Source of the DNA: Oscillospiraceae bacterium
GTDB taxonomy: Bacteria > Bacillota > Clostridia > Oscillospirales > Ruminococcaceae
Length of the DNA: 58,586 bases
Direction: 5' to 3'
Assembly: GCA_017399765.1 (NCBI GenBank)
Contig: JAFQBH010000029.1
Span: 1-58,586, forward strand
Shown: piece by piece, positions 25,163 to 33,047 of the stretch
Layout: each line of letters starts with the position of its first letter
Position numbering within the stretch: the first letter of the stretch is position 1
The notes under the pieces: model-generated
Database searches by the model: none
The model's input: the letters and a program-made list of their open reading frames with translations, nothing else
What the model was told of the DNA's origin: nothing
Made by a program: the position numbers and the translations under genes

Positions 25163-26524
25163 ATGGATTTAAACAAATTCAAACCGAAGCAGGAAAAAGA
25201 GGGCAAGCGGCTTGAAACTTATATGATCGCGGCGGATGACCCCGTCGGCAGAAGCCAGCTTAGACCGATTTTCAAAAGAAAACGAAGCGGCGAAGTTCTT
25301 ACAAGGGAACAGGTTTCCGCAATCAAAAAAGGCCGCAAACTCCTTCGCAAAGAAATGAAGGAGCAGGGTCTTAAGCGCAGGATAGACTTTGAAGTAACGG
25401 CAACAAACATGGGCCTTTTCTTCGACAGAAACCGTCTTTTCTGGCCGTTTTTCCTTTGGCTTATCCGTGATAACACTGTTCTTAAGGTTCTTGCAACAAC
25501 CGCAGTGCTTACTACAGCGGTTACGGTAAGCGTTCCGGTTATACAATACCTTACGGAATACATAACCGAATATCTTGAAAAAATCATTCAGGAAATTGTT
25601 ACCGAAACGGTAACTGAATATGAGGAAAAGGAAGTTGACCGTTTTACCATAAGTCTTTCGGACGAGCTTTTCAATTCCGGTTTTACTTTAAGTGAAAACA
25701 TAACCTTTGAAAACGCTTCCACCCAGCTTGTTGCAACCCCTTCGGAAGGCGTTCCCTGCATTTCCATAAGAGATATTCCGACCGACGTTAATGACAACGA
25801 AGGAAAATACCCCGACCACTCTTTCCTTGCGTACACCTTTTACTGCCGTTACGAAAGCACGACCGAAACCCCGGTTGATTACAAATGGTCGCTTAACATA
25901 ACCCAGGAAAGCGAAGTTCCCATGGAAAACCCGGAAACCGGCGAAACTTTTTCACGCTATACTTCCGACGCGATTTGGGTAATGGTTTTCGAAGACAATA
26001 AAATGATGCTCTATGCCAAACCCGGTGCAGATGGTCAGATCGAAGCCATTCCGGAGCAGGGCATTACCGATATGGGTTACAACGAACCCCCGATGTATGA
26101 ATTCGCCAAAGACCCGCAGGGTCAATATGAAGTGGTTCAGCACGCTGAAACGACTCCAAGCCAATATTTCGACCTTTACAGAATCAAGCCGCAGAACTTT
26201 GCTTCTGAAACCGTTGTTGCGGAAGGGCTTATGATGGGTGTTACACCTTTTGACATGAACGCTTTTGACCCGACCGCGCCTTATGACCCGGAAAACCCCA
26301 ACGGAATACATAAATACACCGTTGTAATCTGGCTTGAAGGCGACGACCCGGAATGCACCAACGAACTTATCGGTTCCAAAATCGGCATGAACTTTACCAT
26401 AAAGCTTCTTGACGAAATGACCGAGGAGGAAGAAGGTTCCGGCGGCGAAACCCCCGAGCAGGGCGGCGAGCAGGGCGGCGAAACCCCCGAACAGGGCGGC
26501 GAAACCCCCGGCGAAGGAGCGTAA
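25163..26524 (+). CDS. Membrane-anchored surface protein with WLEG-type beta domain
   Basis: The 453-residue protein has a basic cytoplasmic N-terminus (1-106), one membrane helix (about 107-130), a short Glu/Thr helix, then a long extracellular beta-rich part. Near 390-398 it has WLEGDDPEC, a motif also found close to the C-termini of the proteins at 29.3 and 35.1 kb. The end is a low-complexity GGE/TPEQ tail. It has no SipW-type cleavage motif, so it probably stays in the membrane. This suggests an anchor or assembly platform for the secreted relatives. A dispersed repeat follows the gene. Confidence 0.7.
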   Translation: MDLNKFKPKQEKEGKRLETYMIAADDPVGRSQLRPIFKRKRSGEVLTREQVSAIKKGRKLLRKEMKEQGLKRRIDFEVTATNMGLFFDRNRLFWPFFLWLIRDNTVLKVLATTAVLTTAVTVSVPVIQYLTEYITEYLEKIIQEIVTETVTEYEEKEVDRFTISLSDELFNSGFTLSENITFENASTQLVATPSEGVPCISIRDIPTDVNDNEGKYPDHSFLAYTFYCRYESTTETPVDYKWSLNITQESEVPMENPETGETFSRYTSDAIWVMVFEDNKMMLYAKPGADGQIEAIPEQGITDMGYNEPPMYEFAKDPQGQYEVVQHAETTPSQYFDLYRIKPQNFASETVVAEGLMMGVTPFDMNAFDPTAPYDPENPNGIHKYTVVIWLEGDDPECTNELIGSKIGMNFTIKLLDEMTEEEEGSGGETPEQGGEQGGETPEQGGETPGEGA

Positions 26525-26536
26525 CGCCGAAAACCC

Positions 26537-26661
26537 TGTCATTGCGAGCCTTTGAAAAAGGCGTGGCAATCCGTAATGCAAAGAGAGAAACGGATTCTTC
26601 ACTTCGCTCAGAATGACAGAGGAGGACGGATTCTTCGTCACAAAGCTCCTCAAAATGACTT
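26537..26661. repeat. Dispersed MITE-like repeat
   Basis: TGTCATTGCGAG (26537-26548) is partly complementary to CTCAGAATGACA (26607-26618), and a related CTCCTCAAAATGAC follows. GTGGCAATCC and GGATTCTTC are typical of a repeat family found in many bacterial genomes. It has no coding role. An open frame through it extends the next gene artificially. Confidence 0.65.
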
Positions 26662-26776
26662 AAATTTGTTTATGCTTTCCACTTTTGCTTTAAGTCGACA
26701 AAAGCAAAGGAATGGATCACATAGAGTTCCGGCGGGAACAGAAAAAACGCGAAATATTTTGAAAGGAATGAGATGT

Positions 26777-29086
26777 ATGATCACAAAATCTCAAGCAAAG
26801 CGTAAGCAGGACATTAAGACCAAACTTATGGCTGCTATCGCAATGCTGCTCGTGTCCTCCATCATGATGGTATCTTCCACCTATGCATGGTTCACACTCT
26901 CAACCGCACCTGAGGTAACCGGCATCCAGACTGCAGTTGGTGCCAACGGTAACCTCGAAATGGCGCTTGTACCCACAAATGGTGATATTGAAAACGGTAT
27001 CAAATCCGAGGCTGGTGACAGTCTGAAATCGATTCCGGAAAAGAACATCACCTGGGGTAACCTTGTTGACCTTGGCTACTCTGTGGAAAATGCCAACTAT
27101 TACGGTCTGGATAGAATTACCCTTTATCCTTCCAGACTGAATGCTGCAACAGAAGATGCAAACAAAAACCCGCTCACTTTGGCAACTACACTTCTCCAGA
27201 CTCCTGCTTATGGAGCAGACGGACGTGTAAGCGAAATGAAAAACGATACTGTTACAAGTACTTTTGTTTCCGGTGCATTCCCGCAGAACAATGAGTTTGG
27301 TGTTCGTGCAGTTGGTGTTGCATCCGGAATGACTGACCGTCAGCTCGCATACCGCAATGCTATTTCTTCTGCATCCACATCTGTCAGCCAGGCAAAGAGC
27401 CTTGCATCTGACTCTCTTAAAAACAATGGTGATTCGCTTGCAAACATCGCTGTCAAAAAGGCAATGAATCCCGGAGCAACTTATAACCAGGAAGATGTTG
27501 CTTCTCTTCTTGCAATTGTAGATGACCTTCTTGGTACCAAAGATGAAAACGGAGCAACAATTAAAGTCGGTGTTCTTCAGCATATCGAAAATGCATATCG
27601 CAGTTACATTGTTGCCTATGCCGCATCCACTGCAGGTGTTACTGCAGGAATTGATGATAATGAATTCAAGGTTTTTCAGGGTGTTGTAAATAGTGCCGCA
27701 ACATTGAACGATGCTGTTAATGATTTGAAAAATACATACAGTGTTGATCTTCCTGATACTATTTCAGGCTATATCACTGCTCTCAACACAAGCAAACAAA
27801 ATGTTGAAGAAGCAAAATCTGCTCTGAAAGCTCTTACCGGAGATGCTATAGCATGGAGTGATTTGAACGCTGCTCTTACAAAACTTGCAAATATTGATGC
27901 AATGACTATCAATAATATTCCTGCAAGCGAAGCAAAAGATAAGATGAGCGAAATCGTAAACTCTGTTGCAGGCAGCGGTATTACTGTTGCAATGTCCAGC
28001 GGCGGCGGTGTTTATGCAGACGTTGCAGACCATTGCGGTAACTACACCGCATCTATTGTTATAGATAGACTTGCAGCAGGTGGACTTGAACTGACAAATG
28101 TTAATGCACGTATGGAAACCAAAGCCACTGCAGCAGGAGCTCCCTATCTTACTGCTGTAAATACTACTATAGCAGGTTATGGTGCACCGAGCGGAGAAGG
28201 CGGACAGGTTATGCCTATTTCTGATATGTACGGCTATATCATCGACCTTGCATTCAGAACCAACGCAGCGGGTTCAAACCTTCTTCTCCAGACCGAAGCT
28301 ACCGGACGTATTTATGAAAACGGAAGCGAAGAAACCATGGGTCATGGTTCTACTATGACTTTCCAGTCCACCACCAATGACTTTACCATTACACAGGTAA
28401 AAGAACTGATGAAAGCTATCCGTCTTGTATTCTTTACTCCAGATGGCACAAACAGCAATGTTCTTGCAACTGCAAAACTTGATATGACCAATGATGTTAA
28501 AGAAGTAGGCGGCAACACCGTAACTGCGAACCTTTATATTTACGAACTTATTGCAGACGGTGCACAGACTTATGTACCTGCGGATACCGGTGCAACTCAT
28601 GTTGCTGATGATAGCGCAGATGATGGTTTCCGTCTTCCTATTGAGGGTAAAAATGAAACTCCTACCCACGGCAAAGATGCTGAAGGAAATTATGTTTTAG
28701 CAACAGATGAAATTCCGGCTGTTTATGTACAGGATGCTACTGCGGATAATGGTTTCCGTAAGGCTCTTGAAGGCGAAACCGCAACCCACAAAGTATCCAA
28801 TGCTACCGGAAGCAGCGAGAGATTGCTTGAAGATGACGAAGCGGTTATTACTGCTCTTGGACAGAACATTCCTCAGCAGGTTTCTGTTCTTGTATATCTT
28901 GATGGTGAAAAAATCACCAATGCAGACGTTGCGGCAACCGCTTCTACTTCTGTAACCGGTTCTCTCAACCTTCAGTTCTCCTCTTCTGCAAACCTTGTTC
29001 CTATGAACTATACCGATCTTATGGCACAGAGTGGAAGCACCGATACTCCTGCACAGGGCGGCGAAGGTCAGGAAACCAATCCTTGA
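26777..29086 (+). CDS. Large secreted protein with SipW-type signal peptide
   Basis: The 769-residue protein has a basic start, one hydrophobic helix and the SipW-type junction SSTYAWFTLS (YAW at 36-38). The beta-rich N-terminal part (EVTGIQTAVGANGNLE, ITWGNLVDL, FGVRAVG) is shared with the 1517-residue protein at 41.3 kb. A mainly helical Ala/Asn/Ser-rich segment (about 190-420) is inserted before the conserved MYGYIIDLAFRTNAAGS region, and VLVYLDGEKI lies near the end. Two imperfect TADNGF-type repeats lie at about 610-680. The ATG at 26777 has AAAGGA nine bases before it. Likely a main structural subunit of a surface filament or coat (inferred). Confidence 0.75.
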   Translation: MITKSQAKRKQDIKTKLMAAIAMLLVSSIMMVSSTYAWFTLSTAPEVTGIQTAVGANGNLEMALVPTNGDIENGIKSEAGDSLKSIPEKNITWGNLVDLGYSVENANYYGLDRITLYPSRLNAATEDANKNPLTLATTLLQTPAYGADGRVSEMKNDTVTSTFVSGAFPQNNEFGVRAVGVASGMTDRQLAYRNAISSASTSVSQAKSLASDSLKNNGDSLANIAVKKAMNPGATYNQEDVASLLAIVDDLLGTKDENGATIKVGVLQHIENAYRSYIVAYAASTAGVTAGIDDNEFKVFQGVVNSAATLNDAVNDLKNTYSVDLPDTISGYITALNTSKQNVEEAKSALKALTGDAIAWSDLNAALTKLANIDAMTINNIPASEAKDKMSEIVNSVAGSGITVAMSSGGGVYADVADHCGNYTASIVIDRLAAGGLELTNVNARMETKATAAGAPYLTAVNTTIAGYGAPSGEGGQVMPISDMYGYIIDLAFRTNAAGSNLLLQTEATGRIYENGSEETMGHGSTMTFQSTTNDFTITQVKELMKAIRLVFFTPDGTNSNVLATAKLDMTNDVKEVGGNTVTANLYIYELIADGAQTYVPADTGATHVADDSADDGFRLPIEGKNETPTHGKDAEGNYVLATDEIPAVYVQDATADNGFRKALEGETATHKVSNATGSSERLLEDDEAVITALGQNIPQQVSVLVYLDGEKITNADVAATASTSVTGSLNLQFSSSANLVPMNYTDLMAQSGSTDTPAQGGEGQETNP

Positions 29087-29132
29087 TTTTAACCCGGATT
29101 CTGTCTTTTTCTAAGACGAACATAAAAAATAT

Positions 29133-29157
29133 TCCTGCCCCGGTTTCCGGGGCAGGA
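29133..29157. other. Intercistronic hairpin without T-run
   Basis: A perfect 11-bp GC stem TCCTGCCCCGG/CCGGGGCAGGA closes on TTT. On plus no T-run follows, so it is more likely an mRNA end-protecting or attenuating element after the 769-residue subunit gene than a full terminator. Confidence 0.6.
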
Positions 29158-29180
29158 GTCAAAGAAAAACGCCCGGTTGG

Positions 29181-29226
29181 GGGTTTTTCCGCCCTTTTTT
29201 GAATGGAAAAAACGGCGGAAAAGCCC
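29181..29226 (+). other. Second long hairpin in the same gap
   Basis: GGGTTTTTCCGCC (29181-29193) pairs with GGCGGAAAAGCCC (29214-29226), with TTTTTT/AAAAAA pairing inside the loop. An AT-rich stretch with possible promoter boxes follows before the next gene. Confidence 0.5.
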
Positions 29227-29298
29227 GCAACCATTACGCATTTTATTTTATATATAAAATTATAAAATAAAAAATTTATAAAGAAAGGAAGGCACCGA

Positions 29299-30405
29299 TT
29301 GAACAAACAGAAAATCAAAGACAAAAAAAGGGCACGGCGAACAATAATCTATCTTTATATGCTGTTCATTCTTTTTTCGCTGTTTGTCGGTGTTTCCTAT
29401 ACCTGGTTCACCCTTTCAAGAAGCCCAAGGGTAAGTAACATGAACGTTTACATTAACAGCAACCCGGGAATGGAACTTTCAAAAGACATGGAAGAATGGG
29501 GGCTTCAGATAGATTTCTGGGACATTGTAAATTACACCGACCCGCTTGATGAGGAAAAGGAAAAACCGATTTTGCGCCCGGTGACCTGGTCCGAAGAAAA
29601 CCAATGTTTTGTTGCCGCCGCTTATGGCGTTGACGGAAGGCTTAAACCTTTCCGTGACTGGCATTCCCTTACCGACGAAAGAAATGCCAACAAACAGAAC
29701 ATCGAAAACTATTACATAAAAGCCACTTTTTATGCCCGTTCCGGTCAGCCGGCGGATATTTCACTTTCGCCCGCGATGGAGGTAAACGAAGGCGTTGCCG
29801 GCGCGGGAACTTACGTCCGGGGCGTTCCGGTCTGGAACCCGGGCCATTATGTAATCGTAAAAGATGAAAACGGTTATGACAAAAAGGTTCTTGTCGGTTA
29901 CGGTCACGACAACGGCGGTCAGGGCGCGGAAAAGGCCATTCGTTTCGGTTTCAAAACAACGGTGCTTGTTCCGAACGAAGAAGGGGAATTTGTTCCTGAC
30001 CCGGAACGCGAACCGGAATTTGTGATTTTTGAACCCAACAGCGACACCCACGTTTACGCTGAAGACGGTTATATTTCCACCGCAAGCATGGACGGAACGG
30101 AAGACCTTATCGACCCGGAAAAAATTATTTTGCAAAGCACAAGTTTCTGGGACGAGGCGGCGCCAATTGAGCACGGGGTGGTCATCCACACCCTTGGCGA
30201 TTTCATTGACCGGGAAGGCGAACCCGCGGATCCGCCGAAAATTTTTTCCGTAAAAACAAACGAAATCATAAAAATTGAACTTTACGTCTGGCTTGAAGGG
30301 CAGGATATCGACTGTACCAACCAGAGCAGCGACGCGAAGATCGAAGCAAACATCCAGTTCTACGGCGAAAGCGAAGAACAAACGGGACTTGTAAAAATCG
30401 AGTAA
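29299..30405 (+). CDS. Secreted SipW-type protein with WLEG motif
   Basis: The 368-residue protein starts at TTG 29299 after AAAGGAAGG. After a basic stretch and one helix the cleavage region reads GVSYTWFTLS (YTW at 34-36). The rest is beta-rich and acidic. Near the C-terminus WLEGQDIDC (331-339) and TNQSSDAKIEANIQF match the 25.2- and 35.1-kb proteins. A signal peptidase gene follows directly. It is probably a minor subunit, cap or anchor of the surface structure. That assignment is inferred. Confidence 0.72.
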   Translation: MNKQKIKDKKRARRTIIYLYMLFILFSLFVGVSYTWFTLSRSPRVSNMNVYINSNPGMELSKDMEEWGLQIDFWDIVNYTDPLDEEKEKPILRPVTWSEENQCFVAAAYGVDGRLKPFRDWHSLTDERNANKQNIENYYIKATFYARSGQPADISLSPAMEVNEGVAGAGTYVRGVPVWNPGHYVIVKDENGYDKKVLVGYGHDNGGQGAEKAIRFGFKTTVLVPNEEGEFVPDPEREPEFVIFEPNSDTHVYAEDGYISTASMDGTEDLIDPEKIILQSTSFWDEAAPIEHGVVIHTLGDFIDREGEPADPPKIFSVKTNEIIKIELYVWLEGQDIDCTNQSSDAKIEANIQFYGESEEQTGLVKIE

Positions 30406-30473
30406 TATTAGCAATAGCAGGCACGCTATGCTTTTATATATAAATTGCAAAGAAAAGAAGGGAGAAATCCAAA

Positions 30474-31424
30474 ATGAAAAAAGAGCAAGAAGCCGCATTA
30501 CAGATTCCTCAGGAAACTGAGGAAGAAATTATAGTTGCGGAAGAAGAAAGCAAAGGCAAAAGAATTCTTAACACAGTCGTTAACGTAATTCTCGTTATTG
30601 CCATTGCCCTTGCAGCTGTATGTACTTATGCGTCCTATGTTTCAACTTCAGGCAACGGTGTCCCCAACATTCTCGGTGTAAGGATTTTCTCCATTCAGAC
30701 CGAATCAATGTACCCCACCCTGCTTCCCGGCGACCTTATTTTTGACACCGGAGTAAAAGAAGCCACAGAACTTCGCAAAGATGACATCATCACCTACTGG
30801 ACAGTCATCAACGGCGAACGTGTTCTTAATACGCATAGAATCCACGAAATTTATGACGGCGGCGGCTATCTTATCTTCTCCACCAAGGGTGATAACAACA
30901 CCTCTGCCGACCCTCTTACCGTACATGAATCGGAAATCGTCGGTAAATATTCCTTCCGCATTCCGGGTGTCGGAAAAGTTTTTGACTACCTTCAGACGAG
31001 CACCGGTTTCCTTATCGTAATCGTAATTCCGGTTTTCCTTTTCTTCCTTTTCCACCTTGTTCAGTTCTTCAGAGTGCTGTTTGAATATCAGAACGTTAAG
31101 AACCGCATTAAATTTGAGCAGGAACGCGGCCGCACCGAAGACCTTATCGATCAGGAACAGAAACGCCAGAGCGAAGCCCAGGCTGCCGCAAGACTTAAGA
31201 TGGAAGAAGAACTTCGCGAACGTCTGAGAGCGGAAATTATGGCTTCCATGGCGGCACAGCAGGCAGCGGCAGCACCCGCAGCAGAGGAAGTTCCTGCGAA
31301 AGAAGAACCTTCTGAAGAACCTGCCGCAGAAGAAGCACCGGCAGAAGAAACTGCTGAAGAAGCAGAAGAAAAAGTTGAAGAAGCTGCTGAAGAAGCAGCC
31401 GATAAAACGGAGGAAAATGCTTAA
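30474..31424 (+). CDS. sipW: SipW-type signal peptidase with long Ala/Glu tail
   Basis: The 316-residue protein is an S26B (archaeal/ER-like) signal peptidase. Catalytic Ser78 is in TESMYPT and His121 in NTHRIHEI, in place of the bacterial Lys. STKGDNNTSADP (136-147) carries the conserved acidic block. Membrane segments lie at about 31-55 and 177-200. The C-terminal 115 residues form a charged cytoplasmic tail, first a coiled-coil-like Glu/Arg helix, then Ala/Glu/Pro repeats, unusual for this enzyme. In Bacillus SipW processes TasA-type fibre proteins. Here seven candidate substrates lie around it. Confidence 0.9.
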   Translation: MKKEQEAALQIPQETEEEIIVAEEESKGKRILNTVVNVILVIAIALAAVCTYASYVSTSGNGVPNILGVRIFSIQTESMYPTLLPGDLIFDTGVKEATELRKDDIITYWTVINGERVLNTHRIHEIYDGGGYLIFSTKGDNNTSADPLTVHESEIVGKYSFRIPGVGKVFDYLQTSTGFLIVIVIPVFLFFLFHLVQFFRVLFEYQNVKNRIKFEQERGRTEDLIDQEQKRQSEAQAAARLKMEEELRERLRAEIMASMAAQQAAAAPAAEEVPAKEEPSEEPAAEEAPAEETAEEAEEKVEEAAEEAADKTEENA

Positions 31425-31461
31425 GGCTTGATTTGTCCTCCGGGAAAAACAGGTGAGAAGC

Positions 31462-33024
31462 ATGGATAATTTTTATAATTATTTTACAGATGATATCGGC
31501 CGGGTGTTCCAGGCGTTTGTTGAAGTTATAAGCGCGGTTTTCAATTTTCTGAATTATCTGTTCAACTTCCCGATGCGAATGAACATCATAAAAGAGCACA
31601 GCGCAACTTTCAGCACCACCGATTGGGTAATGCTGCTTGTTGCAAACATAATGATTGTTGTCATCTGCGCTTTGATCATATATTTTGTGGGAAAACTTAT
31701 TCGGAAAATTTTCTTCGGCGGAATTTCCCGCAAAGAATATGAAAAAATGGCTGTTCAGGTTCGATCCCTTCAAAGGGAACTTATGCGTTCCAATTATGAG
31801 AAAGACAAGATACTTTCCATGAAAATGGGCGATTATGAAGTTCCGCCCGAAGAGGAAGAGAAAAAAGAAGAGGAAAACGGCGAAGAAATTGTTCCCGTTT
31901 CGAACAGAAACACCATCGAATCTCCTTGTGTCGATCCTTCCGACAGCCGTTTCTTCCGTCTTACCTGCGTCGATAATTTTTACAAAACCGAATATGTTGA
32001 ACCGGAATATGATAACAATATAACCCTTGAACAGCTTTGTGAAAGGTTCAGGAATTTTGCCGCTTCCCAGCTTAAACTGTATTACGACATCGATATGATG
32101 CGCTTCTTTATCGCATCAATGGGAACCTCAAGAATAATCATTCTTCAGGGTATTTCCGGTACAGGTAAAACCTCTTTGCCCTATGCCTTCGGAAAATTTG
32201 TTCAGAAAGATACCACCGTTGTTTCGGTACAGCCTTCCTGGCGTGAAAGAACCGAACTTTACGGTTACTTCAACGAATTTACAAAGCGTTATGCCGAAAC
32301 GGAATTTTTGCAGGCGATTTATGAATGTAACTATTTCCGCGATCCCCATATAGTAATTCTGGACGAAATGAACATCGCCCGTGTTGAGTATTATTTTGCG
32401 GAAATGCTTTCAATTCTTGAAATGCCTCTTCAGGAAGAATGGAAGGTCGATATCGTAACCGCGGTTTGGGATAATGACCCTTGTCTTATCGACGGAGGAA
32501 AAGTTCAGATTACCAACAACGTCTGGATAGTCGGTACCATCAACAACGACGACTCCACTTTCGCCGTTGCGGATAAAGTTTACGACCGTGCTATTCCGAT
32601 AGACCTTGACAGCAGAGCGGATCCCTTTGAATGTGAACTTACGGACCCTGTTTACATTTCCACAGACCGCCTTAATGAACTTTTTGACGAAGCAAAGGAA
32701 AACTATCCGGTTTCTCAGGAAGTTATCGACAAGCTTGAGCAGGTAAACACCTATCTTATCAAAAACTTCCGTCTTGCTTTCGGTAACCGAATTATGAAAC
32801 AGATAAACGACTTTGTCCCCTGTTTCATTGCCTGCGGCGGAACGGAAATACAGGCAATCGACTTTATTGTTGCGAAAAAAGTTCTCCGTAAGTTTGAATC
32901 TCTCAGCCTTGGTTTTATGAAAGACGAACTTACAAAATTCAGCAGCTATCTTGATAAAGTTTTCGGTAAAAACACAATGGTTATCTGCAAAGATTACATA
33001 GAGCAACTTAAGAAGAACAACTGA
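31462..33024 (+). CDS. Membrane-tethered McrB-like AAA+ ATPase
   Basis: The 520-residue protein has an N-terminal region with a membrane helix at about 55-79. A basic/coiled linker and an acidic stretch (125-147) follow. The AAA+ domain (about 215-520) has Walker A GISGTGKTS near 230-238, SVQPSWRERTELYGYF, Walker B IVILDEMN (297-304) with the McrB-type extension ARVEYYFAEML, a sensor loop GTINNDDS and KVYDRA. McrB proteins are GTPases of restriction systems, but here there is a membrane anchor and no DNA-binding domain. GTG 31453 is part of the ribosome site, so ATG 31462 is chosen. It probably powers a step in export or assembly. Confidence 0.85.
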   Translation: MDNFYNYFTDDIGRVFQAFVEVISAVFNFLNYLFNFPMRMNIIKEHSATFSTTDWVMLLVANIMIVVICALIIYFVGKLIRKIFFGGISRKEYEKMAVQVRSLQRELMRSNYEKDKILSMKMGDYEVPPEEEEKKEEENGEEIVPVSNRNTIESPCVDPSDSRFFRLTCVDNFYKTEYVEPEYDNNITLEQLCERFRNFAASQLKLYYDIDMMRFFIASMGTSRIIILQGISGTGKTSLPYAFGKFVQKDTTVVSVQPSWRERTELYGYFNEFTKRYAETEFLQAIYECNYFRDPHIVILDEMNIARVEYYFAEMLSILEMPLQEEWKVDIVTAVWDNDPCLIDGGKVQITNNVWIVGTINNDDSTFAVADKVYDRAIPIDLDSRADPFECELTDPVYISTDRLNELFDEAKENYPVSQEVIDKLEQVNTYLIKNFRLAFGNRIMKQINDFVPCFIACGGTEIQAIDFIVAKKVLRKFESLSLGFMKDELTKFSSYLDKVFGKNTMVICKDYIEQLKKNN

Positions 33025-33047
33025 TTCTTCGTGAAAGGAGCCGCTTT

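Noticed and set aside
26552-26776. 75-codon N-terminal extension of the 769-residue protein
   Set aside because: It reads through a dispersed repeat, lacks a ribosome site and would put the signal peptide in the middle of the protein.
29133-29157. Rho-independent terminator on plus
   Set aside because: The stem is perfect but no T-run follows on plus. The A-rich side would suit only a minus-strand transcript, and no minus gene is nearby.
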